DNA of 42,191 bases, taken from assembly GCA_020630435.1 (NCBI GenBank), contig JAHDBJ010000042.1:1-42191 (forward strand), given 5' to 3'. This DNA comes from Saprospiraceae bacterium. Its GTDB lineage: Bacteria; Bacteroidota; Bacteroidia; Chitinophagales; Saprospiraceae. The notes under the pieces are model-generated. The model saw only the letters and a list, made by a program, of their open reading frames with translations, was not told where the DNA came from and did not search any database. Shown piece after piece: positions 35,344 to 42,191 of this stretch. The position numbers and the translations under genes were made by a program. Positions within the stretch are counted from its first letter, which is position 1. Each line of letters opens with the position of its first letter.

Positions 35344-36180
35344 TTATCCTAATTTTAGGTGCTTGAAGTCTGTAACGGTAAGATCCCCATCAACTGTATG
35401 TAGGAATGCTTGAACAGATTGTTTGTTTCCTTTTACAAAATCTTGATTTAAAAGGGTATTCTCTTTGAAGAATTTATTTAAACGACCTGTAGCGATTTTT
35501 TCTAACATTTGCTCTGGCTTGCCTTCTTGTCGTGCTAATTCTTTACCAATTTCTAATTCTTTAGCCACAACAGCAGGATCTACCTGATCTTTATTTACAG
35601 CGATAGGTTTCATTGCTGCCACTTGCATTGCAACATCTTTACCAGCAGTAAGAACATTCTCACCAGCCTGATTAAATCCTACGATAACACCAGCTTTGTA
35701 TCCCATATGGATATAAGGAACGACTGCTTCTGCTTCAAGGCGACCATAATCTGCTAATTCAACTTTCTCACCAATAACGCCCACTTGCTCTGTTACTTTC
35801 TCTGCAAGTGTTAAATCATCATTATATGAAGTAGCTAATAAATCTTCTAAGGATGCAGGGAAGTTAGCTAAAGCAATAGCTGCTAATGATTTAGCAAGAT
35901 TGATAAAATCTTCATTTTTTGCTACGAAATCTGTTTCACAACTTAGTCTAACAACAATACCTTTTTTATTGTCATCTGACACTAATGCTACTACAACACC
36001 TTCCTTAGCTTCTCTATCTGCTCTTTTCAACGAAAGTTTTTGGCCTTTCTTTCTAAGATATTCTATTGCTGCCTCAATATTGCCATCTGCTTCTTTCAAA
36101 GCTTTTTTGCAATCCATCATTCCTGCACCAGTCATATCCCGCAATTTTTTTACTTCCTTTGCTGATATTTTAACTTCCAT
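35344..36180 (-). CDS. tsf: Translation elongation factor Ts
   Basis: Nucleotide exchange factor that regenerates EF-Tu-GTP during translation. 278 residues, with the N-terminal UBA-like module (VKKLRDMTGAGMMDCKKALKEADGNIEAAIEYLRKKG) and the core signature SCETDFVAKNEDF. The C-terminal dimerisation part is complete (GRLNKFFKENTLLNQDFVK). It lies 62 bases after rpsB in the conserved order and is closed by a strong terminator. No anomaly. Confidence 0.97.
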   Translation of the reverse strand: MEVKISAKEVKKLRDMTGAGMMDCKKALKEADGNIEAAIEYLRKKGQKLSLKRADREAKEGVVVALVSDDNKKGIVVRLSCETDFVAKNEDFINLAKSLAAIALANFPASLEDLLATSYNDDLTLAEKVTEQVGVIGEKVELADYGRLEAEAVVPYIHMGYKAGVIVGFNQAGENVLTAGKDVAMQVAAMKPIAVNKDQVDPAVVAKELEIGKELARQEGKPEQMLEKIATGRLNKFFKENTLLNQDFVKGNKQSVQAFLHTVDGDLTVTDFKHLKLG

Positions 36181-36242
36181 GTTTTAAAATATAGTTTATT
36201 ATAAATATTAAATAATAGAAAAATTTAAACTTCTGAGTGTTT

Positions 36243-36962
36243 CTATCCTGCTACACTTTGTTTTTGCTCTTTTGCTTTACGACGCTCTTCCAACCCTTCT
36301 TTTATAGCCGTTGTAACAGCTTTGGTAAGGATTTCAACAGATTTAGAAGCATCATCGTTCCCTGGTATTGGAAAATCTACTTGATTCGGATCAGAATTCG
36401 TATCTACAATACCAAATGTGCGTAGTCCTAATTTATGGGCTTCCTTTACAGCGATATGCTCGTGGCTAATATCGACGATAAATAAAGCCGCAGGAAGACG
36501 GTTTAGGTTGGCAACACCTCCTAGCACTTTTTCTAGCTTGTTGCGCTCTCTTGTTAAGGTTAAACGCTCTTTTTTAGTGATACTTACACCAGGATCGTTC
36601 AACATTTTATCAATGTTGTTCATTTTCTTCACTGACTTTCGAATCGTCGAAAAGTTAGTCATCATACCTCCTAACCAACGCTCCGTAACATAAGGCATTT
36701 CTACACTTCTAGCAGCTTCTGCCACGATATTTTTAGATTGCTTTTTAGTCGCAACAAACATGATTTTTTTACCAGATCTAGCAACAGACTTTAAAGCAGT
36801 AGTTGCTTCTTCTAAGCATTCTAATGTACGGTTTAGGTCAATTAAGTGGATTCCTTTACGCTCCATGAAAATATATGGAAGCATTTTTGGATTCCATTTT
36901 TTCTTAAGATGCCCAAAGTGAACACCAGCATCAAGAAGTTCTTTATATTTAGGTAAATCCAT
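36243..36962 (-). CDS. rpsB: 30S ribosomal protein S2
   Basis: Small-subunit ribosomal protein. The ATG at 36962 gives 239 residues beginning MDLPKYKELLDAGVHFGHLK, the normal family N-terminus. The frame stays open upstream for another 20 codons without family similarity. Landmarks: WNPKMLPYIFMERKGIHLIDL, VATKKQSKNIV, TERWLGGMMTNF and GIVDTNSDPNQVDFPIPGNDD. The tail is basic and Q/K-rich. Third gene of the operon, after rpsI. Confidence 0.97.
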   Translation of the reverse strand: MDLPKYKELLDAGVHFGHLKKKWNPKMLPYIFMERKGIHLIDLNRTLECLEEATTALKSVARSGKKIMFVATKKQSKNIVAEAARSVEMPYVTERWLGGMMTNFSTIRKSVKKMNNIDKMLNDPGVSITKKERLTLTRERNKLEKVLGGVANLNRLPAALFIVDISHEHIAVKEAHKLGLRTFGIVDTNSDPNQVDFPIPGNDDASKSVEILTKAVTTAIKEGLEERRKAKEQKQSVAG

Positions 36963-37022
36963 TATATTTAATTTGAATATTTTTAGACAATTGAAATTTT
37001 GAAATATAGGTAATCGAAGCAA

Positions 37023-37409
37023 TTAACGCTTACTGAACTGGAAGCTCTTTCTTGCTTTTGGTTTACCATATTTTTTACGCTCTACTACACGAGCATCTCT
37101 CGTTAAGAATTTGTTTGTCTTTAATGGTACACGAAACTCTTCGTTTAATTTTACTAAGGCTCTAGCCAATCCCATTCGGATAGCTTCTGCTTGCCCTTTA
37201 AATCCACCACCTCTTACATTAACATTCAAATCATAGATGTTTTCAACTTCTACAACCTCTAGAGGAGCCGTAATCTTACCTTGGATATGTGCCTGTGGAA
37301 AATATGCCTTATAATCTTTTCCATTAACAGTAACTTTTCCTGTTCCCTTAGTTAGATATACTCTTGCAATTGATGCCTTTCTCCTACCTGTCGCATTAAT
37401 CATTTCCAT
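37023..37409 (-). CDS. rpsI: 30S ribosomal protein S9
   Basis: 128 residues, starting MEMINATGRRKASIARVYL and ending in the conserved SFQFSKR, whose terminal arginine reaches the P-site tRNA in known ribosomes. Lies 30 bases after rplM, the near-universal rplM-rpsI pair. Confidence 0.97.
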   Translation of the reverse strand: MEMINATGRRKASIARVYLTKGTGKVTVNGKDYKAYFPQAHIQGKITAPLEVVEVENIYDLNVNVRGGGFKGQAEAIRMGLARALVKLNEEFRVPLKTNKFLTRDARVVERKKYGKPKARKSFQFSKR

Positions 37410-37439
37410 AATAAAAAAGGATAATATTATTGTTTGAAA

Positions 37440-37883
37440 TTATAGTTCTAGTTTTTCTGGTTTTTGTGCTTGATGCTCATGTTTGCTACCAGCATAAACA
37501 AACAATTTTTTGAACATTTGCTTGCCTAACTTACTCTTAGGAAGCATTCCTTTTACGGACTTTTCAACAATGGCAAAAGGTTTTTTCGCCATTACTTCTT
37601 TCGCTGTTTTGCTTTTTTGTCCACCAGGATAACCAGAATATGTCAGATAAACTTTATCGTCCATTTTTGCACCAGTAAAACGTACTTTATCTGCATTGAT
37701 AACAATTATATAGTCTCCACAATCTACATGAGGAGTATAACTAGGCTTATGTTTTCCTCTTAATATTGTAGCAATCTTGGTTGCTAAACGTCCAACGATT
37801 AAGCCATCAGCATCGATTACATACCACTTTCTTTCTACCTCAGAAGATTTAGCGGATTTTGTCTTATAACTTAAAGTATCCAT
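37440..37883 (-). CDS. rplM: 50S ribosomal protein L13
   Basis: 147 residues with [36 protein letters not shown] and [26 protein letters not shown], all diagnostic. First gene of the operon. A good promoter lies about 115 bases upstream, leaving a leader of roughly 105 nt. In E. coli L13 represses its own operon through the leader; whether that holds here cannot be told. Confidence 0.97.
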   Translation of the reverse strand: MDTLSYKTKSAKSSEVERKWYVIDADGLIVGRLATKIATILRGKHKPSYTPHVDCGDYIIVINADKVRFTGAKMDDKVYLTYSGYPGGQKSKTAKEVMAKKPFAIVEKSVKGMLPKSKLGKQMFKKLFVYAGSKHEHQAQKPEKLEL

Positions 37884-37996
37884 TGTAAAAAATTTGATAT
37901 TTTATTTGAAGAAAAGATAGCATTAAACATACATCTTTTTCTAGAAATGTTGCTTTTAAGATTTTTATTAAGATAAAGATTCACTCAAAAGCGGTG

Positions 37997-38027
37997 CAAA
38001 GGTAATTTTCTTTTATTCAAAAACCAA
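37997..38027 (-). promoter_or_regulatory. Bacteroidota-type promoter of the rplM operon
   Basis: On the minus strand: TTG (38027-38025), a 20-base spacer, then TACCTTTG (38004-37997). Both fit the Bacteroidota consensus. Transcription is predicted to begin near 37990. Confidence 0.65.
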
Positions 38028-38061
38028 GTAAAAAGGTGTAAAAGATTAAAGAAGCCTCTAT

Positions 38062-38095
38062 AAAGTGCTGAAAAACAGGTTTAAAATCGCACTTT
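38062..38095 (-). terminator. Possible weak terminator behind the small membrane-anchored gene
   Basis: AAAGTGC (38062-38068) can pair with GCACTTT (38089-38095) across a 20-base loop. On the minus strand it lies about 95 bases past the stop of the 126-residue gene, with only a short T-run after it. Confidence 0.3.
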
Positions 38096-38188
38096 TTTAA
38101 ATATGCACTATAAAATGAATCCTTTTGGAGGTGTTTTTAAAATAAATCATTCTTCCTAATTTCTATTAATTGGAATACTTGTGGGTGA

Positions 38189-38569
38189 TTATTGTAATAA
38201 AGGAGGGATATAATGACAACTAATCTCTATTTTATCACTATAAACACCAACTACAATCCATTGCACAAGAAAAAGTCTAACTATTTCTGTTGTGTCTTCT
38301 GGACTAGAATTTTTTGATACTTTAAGTTTATATTTACCAAGATTTTGCTTAAGGTTAACTTCGTGAGGAATCGATTCGTTTAAACCGATTTTTTTTTCAA
38401 AAACAGTCTTTTTATTTAAACTTATATGTAGACCAATAGATTTATCTAGATTGCAATGATTCTGAATTAGAATATTTAGGTTACCACTATTTTGGTAATA
38501 CCAATATAACTCGACTCCTATGAATAGAAGAAAAAAAAGTGAGAATACCTTCAATATAATTTTTATCAT
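38189..38569 (-). CDS. Hypothetical membrane-anchored small protein
   Basis: 126 residues. One N-terminal hydrophobic helix (IILKVFSLFFLLFIGVELYWYY) without a good cleavage site suggests an inner-membrane anchor. The remainder (about 30-126) is beta-rich (LNILIQNHC, IGLHISLNKKTVFEKKIG, YKLKVSK, IVVGVYSDKIEISCHY) and likely folds as one beta-sandwich outside the cytoplasm. No family recognised. Isolated gene, divergent from the CIA30 gene and upstream of the ribosomal operon. Coding potential is supported by the start, the hydrophobic anchor and strand periodicity only. Confidence 0.6.
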   Translation of the reverse strand: MIKIILKVFSLFFLLFIGVELYWYYQNSGNLNILIQNHCNLDKSIGLHISLNKKTVFEKKIGLNESIPHEVNLKQNLGKYKLKVSKNSSPEDTTEIVRLFLVQWIVVGVYSDKIEISCHYIPPLLQ

Positions 38570-38732
38570 GGTCTATTGATTTGCCTTTTAAGTTAACGTT
38601 TTACGTGGTTCATTCAACCTTATTTAGTTTATAAATGTTACTTCCATATGAAATGTCCATGATTAAATAATCTTTAAACAGCTTCATTCTGGTAAGTTTC
38701 ATTTGACCTTAACGGATAATAAAAATAAACTG

Positions 38733-39275
38733 ATGAAATATCTAATACTTTTGCTAATGGCTTATCCAACGACAATGACCACTTTATTTGAATTTAAAAA
38801 TGTACAAGAACTAGATTCTTGGCGTATTGTCAATGATGGCGTGATGGGTGGACTTTCTCAAAGTCAGGTAGAATGGGATAAAGAAAATGGGACGTTGATT
38901 TTTTCGGGAAATGTTTCTTTGGAAAACTATGGCGGTTTTGCTTCAACACGAACTTCTCTAGTGGACTACAATAAAGGCTCATTTAAAAAAATTCATCTAC
39001 GAGTAAAGGGAGATGGGAAGACTTATAAGTTTAGAATGCGCAATTCTAACCGTTTCGATGGGATTGCATACTCTTTGGATTTTGAAACTCAAAAAGATAC
39101 TTGGGAAGAAATCGAAATGATGGTTAAGAATTTTGAACCCACCTTCCGAGGTCGAATTTATTCTAAATATGGAAAAATGGATACCGATGATTTGCAGCAG
39201 GTTGGGTTTTTGATTGCAGGGAAACAGGAGGGGGCGTTTAGATTGGAGGTGGATTGGATTCGGTTGGGGAATTAG
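38733..39275 (+). CDS. CIA30 family protein
   Basis: 180 residues from the ATG at 38733, with a hydrophobic start (MKYLILLLMAYPTTMTTL) that may be a signal peptide. The body matches the CIA30 (complex I intermediate-associated protein 30) family, a galactose-binding-like beta-sandwich: WRIVNDGVMGGLSQSQVEW, FSGNVSLENYGGFASTRTSL, LRVKGDGKTYKFRMRNSNRFDGIAY and DLQQVGFLIAGKQEGAFRLEVDWI. In eukaryotes it assists complex I assembly; bacterial roles are poorly known and it may simply bind a ligand. A TTG at 38703 would lengthen the frame but adds nothing family-like. Single gene. Confidence 0.88.
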   Translation: MKYLILLLMAYPTTMTTLFEFKNVQELDSWRIVNDGVMGGLSQSQVEWDKENGTLIFSGNVSLENYGGFASTRTSLVDYNKGSFKKIHLRVKGDGKTYKFRMRNSNRFDGIAYSLDFETQKDTWEEIEMMVKNFEPTFRGRIYSKYGKMDTDDLQQVGFLIAGKQEGAFRLEVDWIRLGN

Positions 39276-39356
39276 TTTTTACATCAACCTTTTTGAGTTC
39301 GCTGCAAATGGTTTTTTATATATTTTGAAAACAAATCCTTGAATAACAAAATAAAA

Positions 39357-39400
39357 AAGTGCAAACAAGAATAGAGTCGATTACATTCTTACTTACACTT
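39357..39400. terminator. Possible terminator between the CIA30 and C10 peptidase genes
   Basis: AAGTG/CACTT and AAGAAT/ATTCTT pair in register around a symmetric 5x5 internal loop, closing a 12-base loop. It lies between the convergent 3' ends. The A-run before it becomes a T-run on the minus strand, favouring the peptidase transcript. Confidence 0.35.
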
Positions 39401-39422
39401 ATTATTATAATTTCAGGGGCTT

Positions 39423-41768
39423 TTATTTCACTAATCGTTTATTAAATGTTCTATTAATTGTAATAATATAGACACCAGAAGCCCAGTCATTTGTAGTGAT
39501 TCTAACATTAGAAACATTATCAAATTCATTTGACCAAATGAGTCGTCCATGAATATCCATAATGGAAATAGACTCAATCTTTTTCATCGAGTTAAGGAGT
39601 TCCACATCAATATGATTACCTCTTATTGGGTTAGGATAAATTTTTATGTCCTCGTTTTCTAGATTAGTTGTAGTTTTTTGCTCTAGAATATTATTATTAT
39701 TTGACCTAGAAGAAGCATCTGGTGGTGTTGTAAAATATTGGGCAGGTGACCAACAAGACCATGCACCTGTTACACCACATCTTTTTCGAACTTTATATTC
39801 ATATTGTGTATTGGGGACTAAGCTTAAAGGAGCATAATGTAGTGTTGTACGTACATATTGATTTGTTGCACCATCAGTCAATGCTTTATAGTAAAACTGT
39901 TTATCATCACCTGTATGTCCTTGACAGTACAAATAAGCAAAGTTAGGACTAAGTACATCTGCATAGATACCCGATTGATCAGGACGTAAACTTCTAGTTG
40001 TATGTACTTTTGTAGGAGACCAACTTGACCATTGTCCATTACTATAAACTCTTAACTGTACATCGTATTTCGTACATTCTTCCCAATTGCCTGTAATCCA
40101 CAAATATTGGTTAGAGGTATTACCACTTACTGTCCAAGTTGTTGTTCCTCGTACACGCCAACGGTATCTATGTATGGTACCTATGTATTCAGTAGTTTTG
40201 AATCTAGTTCTATTGACACAAGAAGAATATACCGTTATATCTGTTTGGGATGGTCTTGGTGGTGCTGATACAGATGATTCGGTGGTAAATTCCTGTATTT
40301 CAGAATAATCAGACCAGCCTGAACAACACATTCTTGCAGCACGGTATTCGTAGGTAGTCCCTTGTGATAAGTTTTGTATAATTATAGCATAGGTAGTTTC
40401 TCCAACTTCCAGCCAAGTCGTTGTTCCCTTAACTCTATATTGAAATTTACCAACTTCATTGGGGTCGGGTTTATTGTAATAAAGCCAAACATAGTTTTGG
40501 CTAGGACCGGCACTTAGGGATTGAGAAGAGGGATCATGGCAGCCATTAGCAGCGGGGAAGATTTCGTAGTATGTATCTCTATACCAAAAATAAGGAATAG
40601 TTGCTTCACCATCGTTTAGTGGATCCCAATAACCATCTAAGATAGGTATATTCTGATAATCTAAAAACCAGCCATTATTACTACCATTCCATCCCCAGTT
40701 AAAATGGACATAAAATGTACCATTCATATCATAACCATATCCATCTCCTACCCAAGCGTGTCCTCTATCAGCGAAATCATTCTCATCTAGATCAAAAGCT
40801 CCATACAAAACAGGGCGAGATTGATCCAATTCTCTAATGGTGATGTTAACAAAGCTGTCATGATTGGTTCCATTAAATGATTTTATACCATCATCGTATC
40901 CAAAATTGTTAATTAAGGCATCTACCAATTTATAAGCATATGTCCCCGTATAAGAAGTACTATATTCTGTTTCCATGGAAGTACCCACTTGATAGATTAA
41001 TTCTGCTACGTCTGCATTAGGAGCTGTTAATACATCAGGCATATTTGACCAGTTATAGGTTGTATTACAATAATCTGAAGACAATACACCATAGTTGGCA
41101 CTTTGGTATTCATTAGAGCCATTGCCTTGTACTGGATGGTCGTAATATTTTATTAATTGAGAAACGGCTACTGGAACACAACCACAATAGGTATTTCCAT
41201 TTACACCTCCAGGATCTTCTGGACATTCTGCATTATAATAACCATCTTGTCCCCATTTAGTGGTCGTAAGTGGCGAAACCACTTCGGTGAAAGAACCTCG
41301 TTGTCTAAGGGTACTTTCACTAGAAAGGCTTTCTAATGATTTCCACTTAGATACATTACGTTCATTTTTGTGCTTTTTGTTTTTTTCAATGTAATCCATA
41401 TTGACTTGATGACCTTCCATCAACCCGCCCATAAATTGGTTAAAGTTAGGGTCGTTAAAGTTAAATGAATTAACATCAGAAAACCCTAGGACAGGAGAAT
41501 AGTCATCGTTACCAGAAATAATAATAAATCCTCCACCATCAAAGTTTAATACATGGTAATATTCTTTACCTTTTACTTTCTTTGTATACTCAGATTTGAT
41601 TTTTAGGTTAGAATTTCTAGCATTATCGTTAGAGTTTTGGGTTTTAGAATAAATGGAAAAGGCTGCTTTACCCAATTGTCTTGCTTTTTCTATAGGGACT
41701 TCTTTTGCAAAGATTAAACTACCCCACATAAGCATAATAAATGTAAATAAACATGAAAATTTTCTCAT
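39423..41768 (-). CDS. T9SS-exported C10 family cysteine peptidase (streptopain-like) with FN3-like repeats
   Basis: 781 residues. Signal peptide (MRKFSCLFTFIMLMWGSLIFA), a streptopain-type pro-region (about 22-165), then the C10 catalytic domain: TKWGQDGYYNAECP, catalytic C197 in CGCVPVAVSQLIKYYDHP, H337 in RGHAWVGDGY and a FNWGWNGSNNGWF segment. Three FN3-like repeats of roughly 90 residues follow (about 408-495, 498-592, 594-684), each ending with a WSxWS/F-TT type strand. The last 70 residues are a type A sorting domain (IKIYPNPI...GRLIWSN...WASGVYIITI). It is predicted to be a surface or secreted protease used for protein breakdown or attack on other cells. Relatives include SpeB, PrtT and interpain. 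Likely matured by PorU. Zymogen activation is expected. Confidence 0.92.
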   Translation of the reverse strand: MRKFSCLFTFIMLMWGSLIFAKEVPIEKARQLGKAAFSIYSKTQNSNDNARNSNLKIKSEYTKKVKGKEYYHVLNFDGGGFIIISGNDDYSPVLGFSDVNSFNFNDPNFNQFMGGLMEGHQVNMDYIEKNKKHKNERNVSKWKSLESLSSESTLRQRGSFTEVVSPLTTTKWGQDGYYNAECPEDPGGVNGNTYCGCVPVAVSQLIKYYDHPVQGNGSNEYQSANYGVLSSDYCNTTYNWSNMPDVLTAPNADVAELIYQVGTSMETEYSTSYTGTYAYKLVDALINNFGYDDGIKSFNGTNHDSFVNITIRELDQSRPVLYGAFDLDENDFADRGHAWVGDGYGYDMNGTFYVHFNWGWNGSNNGWFLDYQNIPILDGYWDPLNDGEATIPYFWYRDTYYEIFPAANGCHDPSSQSLSAGPSQNYVWLYYNKPDPNEVGKFQYRVKGTTTWLEVGETTYAIIIQNLSQGTTYEYRAARMCCSGWSDYSEIQEFTTESSVSAPPRPSQTDITVYSSCVNRTRFKTTEYIGTIHRYRWRVRGTTTWTVSGNTSNQYLWITGNWEECTKYDVQLRVYSNGQWSSWSPTKVHTTRSLRPDQSGIYADVLSPNFAYLYCQGHTGDDKQFYYKALTDGATNQYVRTTLHYAPLSLVPNTQYEYKVRKRCGVTGAWSCWSPAQYFTTPPDASSRSNNNNILEQKTTTNLENEDIKIYPNPIRGNHIDVELLNSMKKIESISIMDIHGRLIWSNEFDNVSNVRITTNDWASGVYIITINRTFNKRLVK

Positions 41769-42191
41769 AATAGATTTAGTTAGTGTATAAAATAATAATT
41801 TGAATTTGCTAATCTATTAGTCTGGGGATAATGTTTTTGTACAGGATAGAAAATATGTTGTAGGATAAAGCTGTGAGCGTAAAAGTAGATATTCTTTTTC
41901 TATTTATATAGAAATTGTAGATTATATTATATGGTAGTGCTGTTTTAAAATGATTTGTTTTGAATAAAACACAAAAAACCAAACTCTATCTCTAGAGCTT
42001 GGCTCTTGCTTTATCTTCTGTTGCTGTAGCGTATCTTGTCCTTGTGTGGCCTTTGTAAGGTACTGTCGTAAAAGTCAAGTTTTTTAAGAAAAAAATAAAG
42101 AAAAAAGTCTATCTTTAGGACACAAAGAAAGAGGATCTTATGCTCGGTTCTTTCGAATTTTCATCTATCTCTTTTGTTTCTTTTTTCCAAA
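41769..42191. other. Terminal non-coding region with a minus-strand terminator
   Basis: 423 bases without a supported gene. The left part must carry the C10 peptidase promoter, but no exact consensus is seen (a one-mismatch TACTTTTA box occurs on the minus strand). From about 41995 to 42060 the GC content rises and, on the minus strand, a short open stretch reads KGHTRTRYATATEDKARAKL and stops within the terminator arm. No start codon is present, so I do not call it a gene. Another minus-strand frame stays open from the edge to 42115. Confidence 0.4.
41973..42002 (-). terminator. Rho-independent terminator of a gene beyond the right edge
   Basis: CCAAACTCTA (41979-41988) pairs with TAGAGCTTGG (41993-42002) around the tetraloop; on the minus strand this is a 10-bp stem with one G-T pair and a GAGA loop, followed by T6. 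It implies a minus-strand transcript entering from beyond 42191 or ending within 42003-42191. Confidence 0.65.

Larger units (their letters stand above)
37884..38188. other. Leader and promoter region of the rplM operon
   Basis: 305 bases without a gene. On the minus strand it contains, in order, a weak hairpin behind the 126-residue gene (38062-38095), the rplM promoter (37997-38027) and an untranslated leader of about 105 nt. I see no strong hairpin or known ribosomal leader motif in the leader itself. Confidence 0.5.

Noticed and set aside
36963-37022. 20-codon N-terminal extension of rpsB
   Set aside because: Not S2-like; the family N-terminus begins exactly at the ATG at 36962.
1-42191. 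tRNA, rRNA, CRISPR array, IS element or prophage
   Set aside because: I saw no cloverleaf-like tRNA sequence, no regularly spaced direct repeats, no transposase or integrase and no terminal inverted repeats with target duplication.

Overview
This 42 kb window is ordinary chromosome from a low-GC Bacteroidota bacterium that carries a type IX secretion system (T9SS) and probably glides. Four things support this: the T9SS genes porV, porU, a porP/sprF homologue and gldJ; two surface or secreted proteins that end in T9SS sorting domains; a SusC-like TonB receptor; and several promoter elements matching the Bacteroidota form (TTTG, about 19-20 nt, TAnnTTTG). The gene content suggests a marine, Saprospira- or Flavobacterium-like organism, but I cannot place it more finely. 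No IS element, prophage, CRISPR array, rRNA or tRNA gene is visible.

Layout. 1-5.6 kb: M23 peptidase and recQ on the minus strand, then kdsD on the plus strand. 5.6-15.5 kb: T9SS/gliding locus, with porU-porV on the minus strand diverging from porP/sprF-gldJ-murF on the plus strand. porV-porU-gldJ-murF is known flavobacterial synteny; here a porP/sprF homologue is inserted. 15.4-20.2 kb: a degenerate arginase-fold protein convergent with murF, a Glu/Leu-type amino-acid dehydrogenase, and an OmpA-family protein with a calcium-binding linker. 20.3-24.2 kb: a four-gene same-strand unit made of an enoyl-CoA hydratase, a small protein with two winged-helix-like segments and a C-terminal stretch resembling effector-associated domain EAD11, a LOG-family phosphoribohydrolase, and an acyl-CoA dehydrogenase fused to an SCP2 lipid-binding domain. 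24.5-33.1 kb: a secreted ankyrin protein paired with a 1408-residue T9SS adhesin, then a convergent TonB receptor. 33.5-34.5 kb: an overlapping pair of small genes, the second exported with two SPOR-like segments. 34.5-38.0 kb: pyrH and the rplM-rpsI-rpsB-tsf operon. 38.2-41.8 kb: a small membrane-anchored unknown, a CIA30-family protein and a C10 (streptopain) peptidase with three FN3-like repeats and a T9SS sorting domain. The last 420 bases hold a minus-strand terminator for a gene beyond the edge.

How the genes fit together. PorV and PorU form the cell-surface attachment complex that matures T9SS cargo, and GldJ is a lipoprotein of the gliding/T9SS apparatus. The adhesin and the C10 peptidase are likely cargo of that machine. 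The fatty-acid-type enzymes at 20-24 kb look like one metabolic unit into which the winged-helix/EAD11-like gene has been placed. That gene is the most unusual in the window.

Start sites. For several genes the longest open frame begins at a TTG or GTG upstream of a better ATG. I moved those starts using the signal peptide, family N-terminus or promoter position. porU is the exception: no ATG precedes its signal peptide, so a TTG start is inferred.
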